Part shown: in pieces, positions 29,150 through 43,065 of the stretch
How the letters are laid out: every line of letters begins with the position of its first letter
Numbering within the stretch: the first letter of the stretch is position 1
Assembly: GCF_000699445.3 (NCBI RefSeq)
Contig: NC_067198.1
Span: 3,911,301 to 3,975,300, forward strand
Length of the DNA: 64,000 nucleotides
Direction: 5' to 3'
Source: Schistosoma haematobium
Taxonomy: Eukaryota > Platyhelminthes > Trematoda > Strigeidida > Schistosomatidae
Translations under genes and position numbers: made by a program
The notes under the pieces: generated by a model
Databases searched by the model: none
What the model was told of the DNA's origin: nothing
The model's input: only the letters and a program-made list of their open reading frames with translations

Positions 29150-32100
29150 CTAGAAAAATTATATGACCGCTTTAATTTCTAACTTGAAATCCAGATATAA
29201 GAAGTAACTCAATAATATAACTATTGAGTCAACTTTTGGTGAATAATTAATAATTCATTTACAAAAAAATAGCATATTGCAGCATTGGGAAATATCATCG
29301 TTAACAAAGACATAAACAAATCCGTTAGCTGAAGATGTTATACCACATCAACAAAACGTGAAATTAACAAGTTGAAATAATGAGTATTAGTGAAAATGAG
29401 GGAAATTAAGCATTGGTGAATACTTTTTGTAGAAGGTATGAGCTTGATGCATAGAATGTACGGATAAGTCGAAACACCCTACTCCTAATACTTAAACAAA
29501 ATCACTGAATAGAAGCAAAATGGGACTACTTAGTACTTTACGGATGTGGAATAGATAATAAACATTCCTAACTCTATTTGGCGTGATGAGTTCGAGGATG
29601 AGACTAGTTGGGAACAGTGAAAGTGGTCAGTGTATGATTTTGTGTCGTGATATGGAAAAAAGCTGTACACGATTGGCATTTGTCGGTCCTTCATGAATTC
29701 CTGGTTGGGATCCTGAAGACAGAGTATCACAGTGGTTTCAGATGTTATCAGACATGATTAAGAATAGGAGCCAGAGATGATCCTACTGTAATTTTCTTTT
29801 ACTCTCTTTATATGAGTAACTTCTTTAACTGAAACGATTCTTTTTGATTGCATTTTTCTTAACCGAACTACACTAATTATTCTTCAATCTCACTCAATTA
29901 CATATATTAATTGTTTGCGGTTTTTGTACAGATCTTTATCTCTTCATAACCTCATTTTTTGTGTTGCCCATATATACTTCGGGTATCCTTTTGCACCAAC
30001 ATTTGTCTAAATAAGTATCATATGCAGTGAAGAACACCCAAGATTACGTACATGACAAATCTCACCGTTCGTCGGCTTGATTATGTAGTGCATGGACTAA
30101 GGTAACACAATTTAGTGACCATGTGTCGAATAAATGACCAAACAAAGTGAAAATCCAGTCATACTCCATTACACATTTGAAGTTTGAGTAAGTCAAGTTT
30201 TCAACTTTAAGGTAAGAATATTAACTGAAAACAAAAATTTATACTAAGAAGCCTACTTTATCTACTCCGTCCGGATATAAATCTCCTATTTTATTCTGAA
30301 CTGACATCAACTGTTGATTCAGACTTTTATATTCTGCTTCTAATTTACGGCGATCAGTTGTGAATTGTGCGCTATCTTTAGATCCTTTATATTTTGTCAG
30401 GGCATCTTCATAACATTGATACAAAGAAGAACGACATCTTAGCAAGGCTTGAGTTTCATCTACTAGCGTTTGTATTCGAAGGCGAAGTTCATTTTTTTCA
30501 TCCTTCGGTAAAATAGAAAAAGGTTCATTAAAATAAAAATGCATTCAAGGTAGTTAAGTAAATATTCAACCAGAAACACTAGATTTCTATACATGTTGAA
30601 ATTTCAAGGATCACATATTAGTCAGCGGGGAATTTGTGCAGTGAGAAAAACATCCGTGAAGAGTAAGTCCCAACAAATTAAGTAGTAAACCTTGAGAATT
30701 GTGACTATCAGCTAATCAGTTCCTAACTTACAGATTTGAGAAGTCTGATGGACTTACCAACCCACCAAAATATCTTAGATACATTTAAAGTGCATTTGAG
30801 ACTCATCTAATAAGCACAAATGGATTTCTATATACCTTTTAGATATAGAAAACAGAACAGGTGTTTATTGGTTTTACTCATAATTCGTAAAAATATCCCT
30901 GCGAAAGTGACAACGGGAACATATACCAATAAGGTAGCCAAATTCAGGTTCAGCTAATAGCTGAGAATTATAAAAAAAGGCGATGAATAGTGTGTACAAC
31001 CACAAGTCAACACATGAATACGAAACTACGAATTGCTTTTTGATCAATAGACCATGGCTTTAGGTGATGAATAGTGACAATGGAAAATACTGGCAATCAC
31101 AGTTTAAATGACGATGAGACAAAATACAGGTAAAAAGACAACTAGTCAGTTCAAGAGAACAATGCATAAATTTAATGGTATTGGGTCTAAACAAATTGTA
31201 TTGTTGATCAGTAGGTCTAAACTTTAGTGGTTGACTTATCTTGCTGTTGGGATTTTGTCGGAAATTTGGTTAGTTATAGTTATAACCGCTATATAAGGGC
31301 AATCTGCATAAGATGCAAAACCGTTTAATAAAATTGAGTCGCATACTTTTTATCAGGTGTCCATCTGGACTCAGTAACTAAGAGGATAACACGATGAAGT
31401 TCGAGGCGAACGCTACTAGATTCGCGTTCAGGAGTGAAGATCAACTGTAAAACGCAAGTACATCCAACCGACCAGTCCTAAACAGGGCGAAACGTGCGCC
31501 CTGAAGTGCACTGCTAGCATCACTTTATATGTTCCTTAACTTGTTGGAATTTATTGACTTTATCACAACTAATTGCTATGGAGTTTCGGTCTATTTACAT
31601 AACAGACCCACAAGCAATGGAAGCCATCGGAATGTTCAAAACAGTCAGTCAAAACGTAGAACCAGTGAGTATGTACAACTTGCTTAATTTGCTACACCCC
31701 ATTAGCACAAAGATGTCAGGCCAAATCACAATAGTAGGGGTATTAAGAGTATCAGTGGTAATAGAGAAGATTGGGCATCGAAAAAATACAAATTGGTAAG
31801 GTAAAAACAAAAATGGGGCATAAGGAATTCAGAATTCGGGGGGACAAAAAATGGATGCACTTGGGCCATTGCGAACGATTTAGAAACATATCACTCAAGG
31901 TCCCTAACCATTTGTTACGATAATCAAGCGGACCCCAACCAGGTAATCTACACCTATGAACATAACTCGGTCTAATTGTCAACGACTTCATGGACTGATG
32001 CTACGTTCTGGTTTGGCCGTCCCATACCATCCTATACCAGTAAACACCGCCCGTCGAGGAAGGCGGTGATTGGGCATACTTAACACATGTCTCAACCACA

Positions 32101-35100
32101 GCTGATGAAGACTTACTAACTCTTCACTAGATTCCCTATCCTTATCTAGTACCCTATTCCTAGTCCAGGCATTGTCTACTCCGTGGTCCAAAACACAAGA
32201 GCAATGCATCGTAGATGCCTATGATCGAATATCAGTAAACTACGAATATCCTATATCCCCAGTGGCCATGTTTTAGATCTATAAAATAGGACGAAGCAAA
32301 CTCGTTTTCTGGTTAGAAGACGGATATCTTGCAAAAGCCAATCGAGCTTCCTGAATCCATGTCAAAATCTCGTTAGTCACCAGACCATCAATACTGATGA
32401 GACTACCGAGATAAGTGAAGTAGTCGACACGGTCAAACTCTTCACTCTTTATCATCAATTCAGGTGATGGTCCAAGTCAATCCCGAAGTAACATTTCACA
32501 TTTAGACGGAGAGAACCGCATCCCAAACATGCTTGAATTGTTGATTGCGGTGGTCAGAAGACTGCATTTTGCCAGCGTCTTCACTAAACATAACTAAATC
32601 ATCTGCACATTTAAACAAGTGGATCTCCACGTAAACGATGTGCTGAGTCTGATCATCTCGGGTTTACTATTTACAAGCTTAAATCAGACATCAGTATTAT
32701 TGAGACTAATATTTTTTAGTTAGACTGGTTCCTCTATGACTGTCACAAGAGGATCGTTGTTTTTTATTATAGACTAAGACGACCAGTGATTGGCACAAAT
32801 CGGGTGAGACTGTGTTCAGTTCCCAAATTTTAGCTAAGATCCCAGTTATTCGGGCTGCTAAAAACTGGACTATCAACCTTAATAATCTCAGAAATTAGTC
32901 TACTAAGCCCTGTTGCTTTGGATTACTTATGGCCTTTTCAAACTCAATAACAGTTGGAGGATTTACACCAGTCTGCCACTCAGGTTGCTTGGGGATAGCG
33001 GGTAACGAAAACGTGGATGAAGGTTAGTTGAATCAAAGTGTTCTGCCTCCGCTCTTTATTGTGTTCAGAGTTAGACGGGGTTAAGTTTCTGAACATCAGT
33101 TAATAGATGCTGCTGAAATCCATTGATTCTTCATAACCCTTCGGTTTAAGTTACTAGTAGATATCACTGCAGTTTTCACAACTTTTTGGATATCATCCCA
33201 AGCTACCTTGGGGTGTATATCACTTATGTTTGACTAACTCCTTTAGTTGTTTCTAAAATATATTCCTGACTTTTTATAATTTAGTTGAACTCGAAGGGCT
33301 TTTTTTGTGTGGACTTTCTACGTCCAGCAAGATGCAGACAAATACGTACTCGAACTAGAGCAAAATCTGAGTTTATATATGTGCCGCAGACTAGGTAGAA
33401 GTCTTCAATCGAGCCCCTGGCTAGTGGCTATGTGATCTATGAGTCCATCAACGAGTTGATTGTGAGGATAGCCACGTCAGACGCTATTTCTCCTTATGCT
33501 TAAAGTTATTTACCAGAAATAGACAGTTATCTGAGCGACAGACAGCCATCATTATCCGTTGACTGAGCTACAACACCGGAAGACCCACCCAAGTGACTTT
33601 CGGTTTGGTTAATCTTACCTATGTGATTAATAAAATCATCTGCCATTATGACTACGTTAGAGCGTCTAGCTTTTTGAAGGTTAGACAGCTCCCCATAGGA
33701 TTCATCTTTAATTTTATCTGAGCTGCAATCAGTGGGATCGTAGGCAAAATAGCTCGGATGAGCCACCACTGAGTCAAGGTGATAGCTACGATCGGGAATA
33801 ATCAGGCGAAATCAACCGGAGTTTCGCGTTGGCTCGATTTTACATTTTGATGAATACTTATCAGATACTTAGCAAGTGGATTTCATTAAGACAAGGTCGC
33901 TGAGACTTGAAAAGTACTTGTGAAGACGTGCTGCCTGTATTTGCTTTATTCTCAATTTTACACAAATGCACCAGTTTGCTTGTGATCTTAAGACAACTAG
34001 TCGGGAAAAACACAAGGTATCTCAGACTCTCGTACTTGTTCAATTATTAAATGGATAACCACAACATGGGAGCCAAAAAACCTTCCAAGAAACTTACCTT
34101 ATAGATCGAAAAGTCCAAGCGGACATAAATAATTACAGCACCGAATATACATAAGAACGCTAAAATCAGCATCATAGGTTCTCGGAGGAGCATTGGCAGA
34201 AAGAAGCGATAATTCACCTAGGTATTAAAAATATATCATTAGGTTTTTATAAAATGGCTGAATAATTATTGTACAATTAACGACACAGTTCATGCACACC
34301 CAAGTTTTTGCTTTGACGCACACGAGATAATTAAGCTCTAATACACTGATTTTGGATAATTCAAGGGTGACTACAAGTAAATTGTCAAGAATTCAAGTCT
34401 ATAAAATCTGGGGATTGCATTGTACAGTGATATATTGGTTTGAAAATGGTTTTGTAGTAGTCAACGCAGAATCCTTTGACACGTTAGACAATCAGGTATA
34501 ACTAAGAGTAAAACTCAAATTACCAATCTCCATCGCGAAAACGACCCAGGATGCCGACCACACAACACTTCAATTGCTGTCTGGTCGCTATTATGGTGTA
34601 TACAAATCTTAAGAACACTTATCTAGGTAAATCACTGTTACTTCAAAATACGTCTAGAACGAAAATGAAAATCTCGTCTGAATCACCTAGCACAAACAAA
34701 AATACAGCTAAGATGCAAAGGAAACGATAACAATAATACAGGAACTACGTACATTTGCACTCATTTCACGAGCCACCAAATTCCCTGGTACGTTCGAGTG
34801 GGAAGTCAGCTTTCCCTATTCAAATGCTCTCACATGGTCACGCGTATACAGCCATTGACAGGGAAGTCCTGCTCACTGTCTCCTCGTGGCGGGGGTGCTA
34901 CTTGGGAAATTAAGAGGACGAAAAACGAATGTCCAGTGCTTTAACCGAGTTGGCTGATACGGAGGAACCACCTAGAGGAGTTGGAAAACCCTGACTCTAA
35001 ACCAATGGTCCACATGGGCTCCAAGATCCTGAGGGAACAAAAGGCTTATGAACCTATTCTTAGGCACTGGATACTATGGGACTGCATTTCCCTACGCTGC

Positions 35101-37115
35101 TTCAATGACTTTTAAATTAGACCTTTAGGTCAAAGGCTCGTGGAGTTGCCTCCTAAGGAAACAGCATGTCTCGGTTCGGGTGCACAAGCAGTACCCCAGA
35201 ACTCACACACAAAACATTAGATTTATGGTGAATATATTTGATGCCTTCTTGTACCAACGTTTGCTTAAATAAATAAATATAAATACTCATTTGGAGAACG
35301 TGAATATTCGTGAGAAGAGAACTGTCCTTATACATATAGATATACATATATACACATAAGTTTTTACCTTGAAATCTTGAATGTGTTCATCGACAAGATT
35401 TGCAGCTTTGCAGACAATAACGGTTCGGCCAGATGTGTCTAAGTATGTTTTCAAATTTTCAAAATGCTGTTCGTGAACTGGAAAAGGTGTTTCGAACTGA
35501 ATATCGTCAGATGTCTCTGGGAGAACAATTTTCAGCGTTAAGTTGCGAATGAATTGATCCTTGTAAACACGGTCAATGAACGGCATTACAAGAACAAACT
35601 TAGAACCTAGTGAAAGTAATCAGACAATTAGAAGCCAGTTTGAAAGGAGTAATTACATTATTGTGGAGTTATCCACGGAATAAACTGAACTCTAATAACG
35701 GACATAATAGCAGATACAATTGCTTTAATACAATAATATTGATGCGTATATAGATGCAGTTCATCTCTTGGAAAAGATGACTATTTAGACTGGCAGCTCT
35801 GGTAAGCGCAACCACACTTGCATAATCCCCCTAAGAAAACCACTTGCTTCGGTCTGGGTACCCTGGCAGTATCATAGCCCACACACAAATCAAGTGACTG
35901 GTGGCGCATATGTATTCGGAGTCTCTTTGTACCAATAGTTGTGCACAAATAATTAATCCACTTCAAATATCTCCATGTGGATTTGATGGACAACTAAGCA
36001 CTATTTTATAATAACGATGCTGAAACCTACGCATATGAGCAACAAACTTACCACTGTGATAGAGGAACTCATAGGCTGGGATGTTGTATCCTATTGTGTA
36101 GCGCGTTTTCCATCCACCCATCAACGGGAAGCGCGGAACGAGAGTCACCTCCACGGAATCTAGCAAGTTTTTGACTGTGCTTGTGCTTATATTGCCAATC
36201 TCATCGCGATAGTAAATGTCCTTTGCAGATGGTGGTAGAACTGTCTTAAGGGAGTTGACTGCTACCTGTTGTCCAACTCCATAATCAAAATCCAAACGAG
36301 AAAACGAACCACGCAACTTCGCACCCGTGTTCACGATTTCAAGCGTTTCTTCAACAGCAATATTTCCCCAATGCGATACTTCGATGAGACGAGTCATATC
36401 AGTGACCGTCAGGAATGGAACGTAATACTCGAAATGTAGGACAAGTGGCTCCTAACAACTTATTAGTGATAATAAAAACTCACCGTCGAGAAGGCTGGAC
36501 GGCTTTCGTAAGTACCATAGACTAAATTATTTCCATTTATGACAGGTGGGGTTGACGTAGCAGTGTGAGTTAGAAGTTGACCCTTTGGCAAGTGAATGTA
36601 CGTTAGCTGATTGTCAGTCAGATACGGGGAATAAAAGTAAGCATTGCCACTAAACTTGACGAACTGCTTATCAGCTTGATAAATCTCAGCAGGTCTTGGT
36701 TCTAACAATTCAGTTAATACAATGTCCACAAACAAATGAATTTGTTCGGTCGACGGTTTTCCAAGATCTATAGAGTACGTATAAGGCATGCCGGTTGTTG
36801 GCTTTACAGGGACTTTCCGCGATGACTTCAGGTCTCCACACTGAAGTATCAAAGTATGAAAGTAATCCTAATTACCGATGCACCGATGAAGGCCAGATGT
36901 TTCCATTCTCTTTCTTCAATGACAAGTTGGTACTTAGCAGGTGTTTCACTCAGTAGAATATCATGATGTATCTTCACAATGTTCCCTTTAAAGCGTATCG
37001 TACGAGTCACATTGGTGTTTTTCAAGCCTAGAACAGGTACTACCAACAACAAGAAAACGAACAGCATCAGTAACTGAGAATTAACACAGTGAACAACTGA
37101 CTGAGGTGGATGCAT
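28967..37115 (-). CDS. RPN1: Ribophorin I, oligosaccharyltransferase subunit 1
   Basis: Ribophorin I is a subunit of the ER oligosaccharyltransferase, which moves the lipid-linked glycan onto Asn-X-Ser/Thr of nascent proteins; it holds substrates near the catalytic STT3. Seven exons on the minus strand join in phase: 37115-36876, 36840-36484, 36451-36052, 35606-35368, 34217-34098, 30502-30257, 29149-28967. The product is 594 residues, against about 600 in vertebrates. Visible parts are a signal peptide (about 1-30), a lumenal domain with IEVSHWGNIAVEE, YYRDEIGNIST, PRFPLMGGWKTRY and NLVDEHIQDFK, one membrane segment (about 424-444, LILAFLCIFGAVIIYV) and a charged helical cytosolic tail. The start is the only ATG giving a signal peptide. 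The gene appears complete and free of lesions. Transposon debris lies in the larger introns. Confidence 0.96.
29150..30256 (-). other. RPN1 last intron
   Basis: It holds a short repeat C end at about 29935-30010 (TTGCACCAACATTTGTCTAAATAA) and nothing else that I can identify. Confidence 0.6.
30257..30502 (-). CDS. RPN1: RPN1 exon 6 (cytosolic helices)
   Basis: 82 codons with heptad-like charged helices. The acceptor is ACCGAAG after a pyrimidine tract and the donor GTAGGC is weak. The upstream intron is 3.6 kb and filled with retroelement remains. Confidence 0.85.
31365..31520 (+). repeat. SINE-H1 relic with decayed hammerhead
   Basis: A tRNA-like part (GACTCAGTAACTAAGAGGATAACACGATG) and a hammerhead relic (CCGACCAGTCC...GGGCGAAACGTGCGCCC) are both mutated. 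It lies in an RPN1 intron. Confidence 0.7.
31750..33800 (-). mobile_element. Degenerate non-LTR retrotransposon in RPN1 intron
   Basis: On the minus strand: endonuclease piece at 33769-33527 (NVVIMADDF, QTESHLGGSSG, STDNDG), an RT region around 32600-32300 and a C-terminal region at 32209-31800 (LDHGVDNAWTRNRVLD, LSMPNHRLPRRA, GWGPLDYRN). Same family as 26590-28140. Several deletions and stops; not functional. Confidence 0.75.
34098..34217 (-). CDS. RPN1: RPN1 exon 5 (membrane segment)
   Basis: 40 codons between an AATACCTAG acceptor and a GTAAGT donor. It encodes the single membrane helix and the YVRLDFSIYK stop-transfer region. Confidence 0.93.
34780..35285 (+). repeat. Repeat family C, longest copy
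   Basis: About 500 bases ending in TTAAATAAATAAATA. It shares ordered blocks with 22515-22960. It lies in the RPN1 intron between exons 4 and 5. Confidence 0.8.
35368..35606 (-). CDS. RPN1: RPN1 exon 4
   Basis: The acceptor TTTCACTAG completes the split glycine codon. It ends the lumenal domain with LVDEHIQDFK before donor GTAAAA. Confidence 0.93.
35790..35955 (-). repeat. Repeat family C, short copy
   Basis: Reverse copy of the family's 3' end (AACCACTTGCTTCGGTCTGGG, GATAC/GTATC and TTTGTACCAATAGTTGTG blocks), in the RPN1 intron between exons 3 and 4. Confidence 0.75.
36052..36451 (-). CDS. RPN1: RPN1 exon 3
   Basis: The acceptor is GTTGTTAG and the donor GTAAGT. It holds the most conserved region (IEVSHWGNIAVEETLEI; YYRDEIGNIS) and ends one base into a glycine codon. 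Confidence 0.94.
36484..36840 (-). CDS. RPN1: RPN1 exon 2
   Basis: The acceptor ATACTTCAG and donor GTGAGT keep phase 0. It codes for 119 residues of the first lumenal domain, including YTYSIDLG and the QFVKFSGNAYFYSPY block. Confidence 0.93.
36876..37115 (-). CDS. RPN1: RPN1 exon 1 (signal peptide)
   Basis: ATG at 37115; a leucine/valine-rich stretch (LLMLFVFLLLVVPVLG) ends near residue 30. The donor GTAATT follows 36876. The lumenal part has NVTRTIRFKG, the family's conserved start. Confidence 0.93.
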
Positions 37116-37690
37116 ACAAACGAATATCTAAGATCAAATGTCCAATATTTTAGTGGAGAAAGAATATAAACTAATCGATTGTTTTGAACTCTCAACTCAA
37201 TACTTAAGTACAGCTCCAAGTACTAAGAAGTGTCTAGCAATCAAGGACAGCAGTTTAGCCGTCAAACTGAACTGATCATATTGAACTCAACCGTTATTTT
37301 CCGTTTGTGTGTCTTGAGTACGGGCAGATTCGTTTTCCCCATGAAAACAGCGATTATGTAACCGGTGGTCACCATCTAATGCAAACCTGCGAAGGTTAGA
37401 CCCAAAAACGTTAAGAGTAGCCGAGCGGAATTTCATGGTTTAATGTAGCTAAGGTTTTGAGGCTATAGCGATAAATAAATAGATAAAATCAGTAGCTCTG
37501 TAAGCCTTCCACATTTTGGTGCTGACCGCATTAGTTTAGCTAGACTTACCCAGCTGAATGTGCTTGGCTCCTCATCCTCAACAGAGGATGGGTGGGTACG
37601 CCATGCTGCACATCAACAACCGCTAGCCACTTCCCCATATATCGATAGTCTACCTAATATATCTTCCAACTCCTTCAGTCATTATTTCCG
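37116..37690. other. RPN1 upstream region
   Basis: This must contain the RPN1 promoter, but I see no TATA box or other element that I can defend. Confidence 0.4.
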
Positions 37691-37699
37691 ATTTGACCA

Positions 37700-39935
37700 T
37701 GTTGACACACTTCGATTGTAAAAGTGTTACTGGTTAAAGCTTTCAACAACAAAACAATGGCTGACAGATATCCGATACCATACATCCACAACTTTGCTAA
37801 TGGCATGGAATATGCCGCCGATTTTTCGAAGACTGACCAGGTTAGACCTTATTATCATATTCCCATCTTCTCATAAGACATATCAAAAACAGCATTAACT
37901 ATGCCATTCGGTTTGTATAAATTTTGGCTCGTCGAATTGGCTAACGGAGCACAAACGTTTCAGCGATTCATTGACCATGTCATAAAAGATATGGCAGTAT
38001 ATGCGTATACCGGGGGTTTGCCAGTATCCAAAGCCACGGGGGTGACCAGCTACAACAACTGAGACAGTTATTCAAGAAACGTCATAGGCGTAGCATCTCT
38101 ATGAGCGTTGAGAAATATGGATTCGGAGGAGAATTCCTCCAATTCACAGGTCAAAAGGTAACTTATCAAGGCGCCAGACCAGTTCCCGCAGAATTTACTG
38201 CTATCCGCGACTATCCGTTACAGAAATTTTAAAACTCCAAGTGAGCTATAAACGAAAAGATTATGCTGGTTCGGTGAAAGAAAAAAACGCCACTAGCCAT
38301 CATAACTGGTGCATCGATCGTGGCAGTGACAGCCGTATTTCAGCCTTTAGTATATAGCACACCGGAACCACTTTCATTTTTCTCAAACAGACTGAATCCT
38401 ACTTGGACGAGAAATGGTAAGTTCGAAAGAGAATTGCCAGCGATTTACGTGTCAATAAAGCATTTCCGACAAACGGTGGAAGGTACAATCTTTATTGTGT
38501 ACACATATCATAAACCTGTTGCGAAAGTATTAAATGCCAATCAAGACAATTATTCACCAAGGGAAAGTTGATATAGAATCTTCCAGTTTGTTCAGTGTAA
38601 AATATGTTAAAAACGATGATAACAAAATATAGGCCACGTTTCCTAGAAAACGATAAACGCACCCACTCCAGACGGAATCGTCTGTCACACTCTAGCTGAA
38701 CTGCAAAAAGGCGAATGTTGAATTAAGGTTAAGATCCAGTAATAAAACTTCTTTGTTGTTTGCAGACGTTCAGTTAAGTATAGTGAAAGTTAAAACACGA
38801 AGTTCAGCGAGGGGATCTCTTTTCAACGAATTTACATGTGATATGTCTATAGGCCGTCGACGGTCGATAATCCCGTGTTGAATAATACGAAAAATCTCGT
38901 AATATATGAATAATATGTTGCATCCTGAAATATAAATCGTAATCAGACTTTTCGACAAACGTTTCGTATGGCTCAACATGAGTCGTAGTGTAATGTAATG
39001 TAATCGGACACAGTCATCAATGAAATGTCAAAACCGATCGTCCTGTGATAGGTTTTCCCATCTCCCCGACACTAAATTTGAACATAAACACATACATACA
39101 TGAGATTAATGCCCGAATTCGAATGGCTAAAACTGTATTTTTACCTGCATCGGTAGATTTAAGCAGTGGCCTGTAGCAGTGTCAATAAAGGACACCCAGG
39201 CTGGGACTGTAGCTAAAACCTTAGTTGGCAGTTGGATCTTTCGTTATGGAGTGCCAGCAAATACTACAACAGATAGATGAGCTCGAATCAAAAGTTCCCT
39301 ATTCCGGCAGCTCACAGAACTTATCGTTATCTTACCACCTCATGGCGAATGTTATGGTTAAGCGACTGTGTCGGTAATTAAAAGCCTTTCTCAGGACTAT
39401 CCTTGTCAATGATGATTGGGCCAATAAGTCTCTTCTGGTCATGATATGTTCGAGAGCACCAATAAATCGGGACATCGGATGTTGTCCTGAATGGTTGGCC
39501 TATGGAAATACTTTATGTTTACCCGTAGAATATTCCGCTCAAAATAAAAGCACTTTGAACGATGTGGTTAACTATGTACAACATATAAAGAAGCGCGTGA
39601 ACAATTGGAAAGTAACACTGCCCAGACTAAAGTGACAACAACTATATGTACTGTAGGAACTGCAATAATAGCGTTCATCATAACAGATAATATACAATCT
39701 CCTTCGCAGCTGAATTATGGCGGTTCATTTAAAGTGGTTGGGAGCGATGATAAAACGGTTAGTATGAAAAAAGCTGGTAAAACGGACCCAATTAGTATCG
39801 ACGGAAGTAAATCAGCCTTCATTGAAAGTGATCATCAATCGACGAACGCAGATCCCTCGGAAACCGTCACATCACCGAGACGTGAAATTCAACCGTTAAC
39901 GACGGGGATTAAGAAGCGACTCCAGTAACGATGTG
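37700..39935 (+). mobile_element. Gypsy pol fragment, heavily decayed
   Basis: RT pieces RYPIPYIHNF and MPFGL near 37760-37915, RNase H piece LSFFSNRLNPT and FERELPAIYVSIKHFR at 38370-38470, an integrase-end piece near 39475-39560, and a C-terminal piece with KAGKTDPISIDGSKSAF near 39765. The order is right for Ty3/Gypsy but frames shift often. No LTRs found. Confidence 0.75.
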
Positions 39936-42900
39936 GTGTGGTCGAAGACTTAAGTGGTCGCAACGGCAAATAACCACGATTTTGAATTAAAATTATCGCT
40001 CACTGTTTTTGATATCGATGATTTTAATTCCTCTTAGTCTTACACGCGCACATCGTAAACCTTACATTGTTTATCATGAAATTCATCATATTTCGTATAC
40101 TTCGATGCTTATATATATGATCCTTTAGAAACTCTACCATATGATTTTGATCCTCTATCATTATTTAATCTGGCCTGACGTGCACACGAGAACTCAGACA
40201 TACAAGTACAAATAACAGCTTACATGATATTCCTATCCTGCACGTTAATTTGAATAACCCAATGTTTTCTGCATATCAAGACTATTTTGTCCAGTTCAAC
40301 ACCATTTGTAGATACAAACATTTTTTGAGTCTTGATTTACTGGGAGGAGATATTACTGCGTCACACCTACGCTTAGGTCTGTTTACGTCTAATATTTTCA
40401 AGCCCTTAAAGTAACTTGTCTGTGTCGTTCAAACATTAACAATTAATCTGTTATTATTGTGCCTGAATGACCACGTGATACAATTTACACACATATCCAT
40501 GTTTCTAGCTCCAATGTTAGTCACTTAAACCGCTTGATGATATATAAATATCCTGAAATCTTATCACTTCATACTACTCTAAATTCGCTTATGTATTCGC
40601 TTGTTTTCATCCACTTGCATTCTCACTGCTACTCGTACTCACTTTATCTGCTTGGAACCTAATGATCTGCGTTGTATAATAACAAACTGTGGTCAACGCT
40701 TCATATTGTTTTCTGAAATTCATACACTGTTGGGTTTTGTCGAATAACGGTTATAAGGACGAATAATATACTAAGCATTAAGAATTAAATTGATGATATT
40801 CTACTACGCATTGATCTCTGGACAGTCTGACAAACATCACCTAGGTTAAGAATGACTAACAAAGACTAATCATGTATATGCCATTGACTGGCAGATGTTG
40901 TAAACGACGCATCTCCTGCAACACGTTCTTGCCATTAAATTTCTTCAGTGGCCCCATGTTTGTTCTATACGATCATCAAGGTAGCCAGAACACCTGGATA
41001 TCATGTGAGGGTGATCCACGTTAAATATTAATCGCGAAATGTGACTTTGTAACAACATAGAGTGACTGGTTAAGAGCTAACTACGAATACCCAGGTAAAT
41101 GTCAGAAAATTATAGCCCAAGTGCTCATCCACTTCCTCGTTTTCACAGGGATTATATTTCCTATTATTTTATATTGAATGTTGAAAAGTTTGATGTGTTT
41201 GATAAGGTAACCTCGAGTTCCGTCACACCTTCAAGGAGTTCAAAATAGGGACCTGTTTACTAGTAGTTCGGTTCCAACCATCGGTAGAACGAGGGGTACT
41301 CACTAGTAAGAGAAATTCAACCTGATCTACGAAGCCACACTATTTTCATCCAATTCAAGCAGATCCCTGACATCCATATAGATCATTCATATTGGGAACT
41401 TACCAGTGCTAAACGCCTCCCAACATATCAACTATAAGTGTCTAGTTGTCTACTTTTGGCACGGAAATCTTAATGTTCCACAATATTTCGGAATTAAAAG
41501 CTCTGGATTTCCAGTAACTTACTTGATACAAAACTCTTTCACATGGAACGGGTTACTGTTATTTTATATTCAAATCTTGTTACTCGTCACGAGTGAGACT
41601 GAAAGTCTGTAACTGATTAATAGCTGCAAGGTTGAATATCATCAATTTCACTGTGTTTTGGATATTATTCTTTTCTCAAGCTTTGGGAGCGTTTATTGTT
41701 ACCTTGAATCTTCTTTTGAGAACACGACTGATACCGAATTCACGGATTATCTTGAAATTTCTTTCCCTTCTCTATAAATATATCTTCTTAACAGCACGGA
41801 ATCACGTTTTGTTGGTAAATTAGAATAACCTCAATTCCCTACCTGAACTGGACATGTCATCTGGCACAACTACCAACGGAAGCATGTCGCTAATTAATGA
41901 GTTTCCTGTTCATCCAGTATATATTTAAATGCCTGATAACACTGCCGTAGAACCCACTTATTTTTGGAAAATCTATGTAAAAACTTGCTTATACTTTCTT
42001 ACAAACCATACCATATACGTATTACTTCGCACTTAAATCCTTTATTTTTTCTACATATCATCCTGGAAACATGAAAATCACATAATATGATCATTGCTCC
42101 TTTATATTTTGCCTCAAAGAAAGATTTTACAGAAATAGCACAATTTTCGAAAAAGGCTTTAGTTTCTGTTGCGTCAGTAGGTTTTTTAAGTTATCCTGAA
42201 TTCTCATTATAATCAGTGATCCACACGAAGTATGCGACGTTGTACGCTCTTCCCAGTTTGTATGAAATTTTTAACGCCTGTCTCGCATATTCTCGCTGTG
42301 TCTGTTTTTACATAATGGCCCGATGCTGTCTTTAAACCTTATCGTTTGAGTTGTTTCAACACGTTCTACTGTTCTTATAGTGGTACATTTAGTTGCACGC
42401 ATTAAACAATTCATATGGTTTCGTTCAATTTTCCATCCTAGTATTGTCACATCTTATTGTAATTTTTGTCTAAGTTCCGTTCAAGTATTGTATTTATGAA
42501 ATCTATCATTTGTGCTATTTCATGAACTGCTATGAGTTTACAATATTTCCTAAACATCTTGGACTTTTTTCTTTTATATTTATGTAGTATTCTGCTTGTG
42601 CTTCATGTCCCTAGTCCCCAAACATTCAAATGAATTGAAAGTTGGGCGGCTAGGGTCCTATAAAAATATGCGCTAATGATAGTTTATGATTCACCACCCA
42701 CAACCAAACGATTCATCTTGTCAGCTCAACATGCTGCTAGTAGAACTGGATTATTCGATATTTGCAAACGATCGTCATAATGTAAGTTATTGACTAAATG
42801 ACGGTCAGTGTCAATGCGTTGAACGTATTACAATTTCGAACGGCAATTCCAGTCGTTGGCTTTGTTACAGTACAACCTAGTAATGAGAAAGAGTTTGCTA

Positions 42901-43065
42901 ATCGACGTGCTCACTAAAGATATCAATAAATTGATATCGCTTGTGTTAACCATTTTGGAACAAGTCGTGAAATTTTAAAGTAACAATTGCATACCGAATG
43001 AACAATTCAATCAGTTGAACTCAGTTACATTGATGACCTGAATCAGGAAAATTTCTGATATACAC
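39936..43065. other. Intergenic sequence, nothing firmly recognised
   Basis: About 3.1 kb without supported genes or RNAs. A 37-codon frame from 40018 opens with a hydrophobic stretch and could be a relic downstream of the Gypsy fragment, but nothing confirms it. Frames at 41406-41612 and 41632-41823 are hydrophobic and unremarkable. Confidence 0.5.

Noticed and set aside
33861..34043. Minus-strand frame in the RPN1 intron as an extra exon
   Set aside because: Exon 5 joins exon 6 in phase and gives the family's full length without it.
34880..34960. Possible hammerhead in repeat C (GAGGACGAAAA...GTCCAGTGC)
   Set aside because: No CUGANGA element lies at the right distance in this or the other copies, so only chance resemblance to the GAAA side remains.
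41406..41823. Two hydrophobic open frames as membrane protein exons
   Set aside because: No conserved motif, no splice partner and T-rich composition are enough to explain hydrophobicity.
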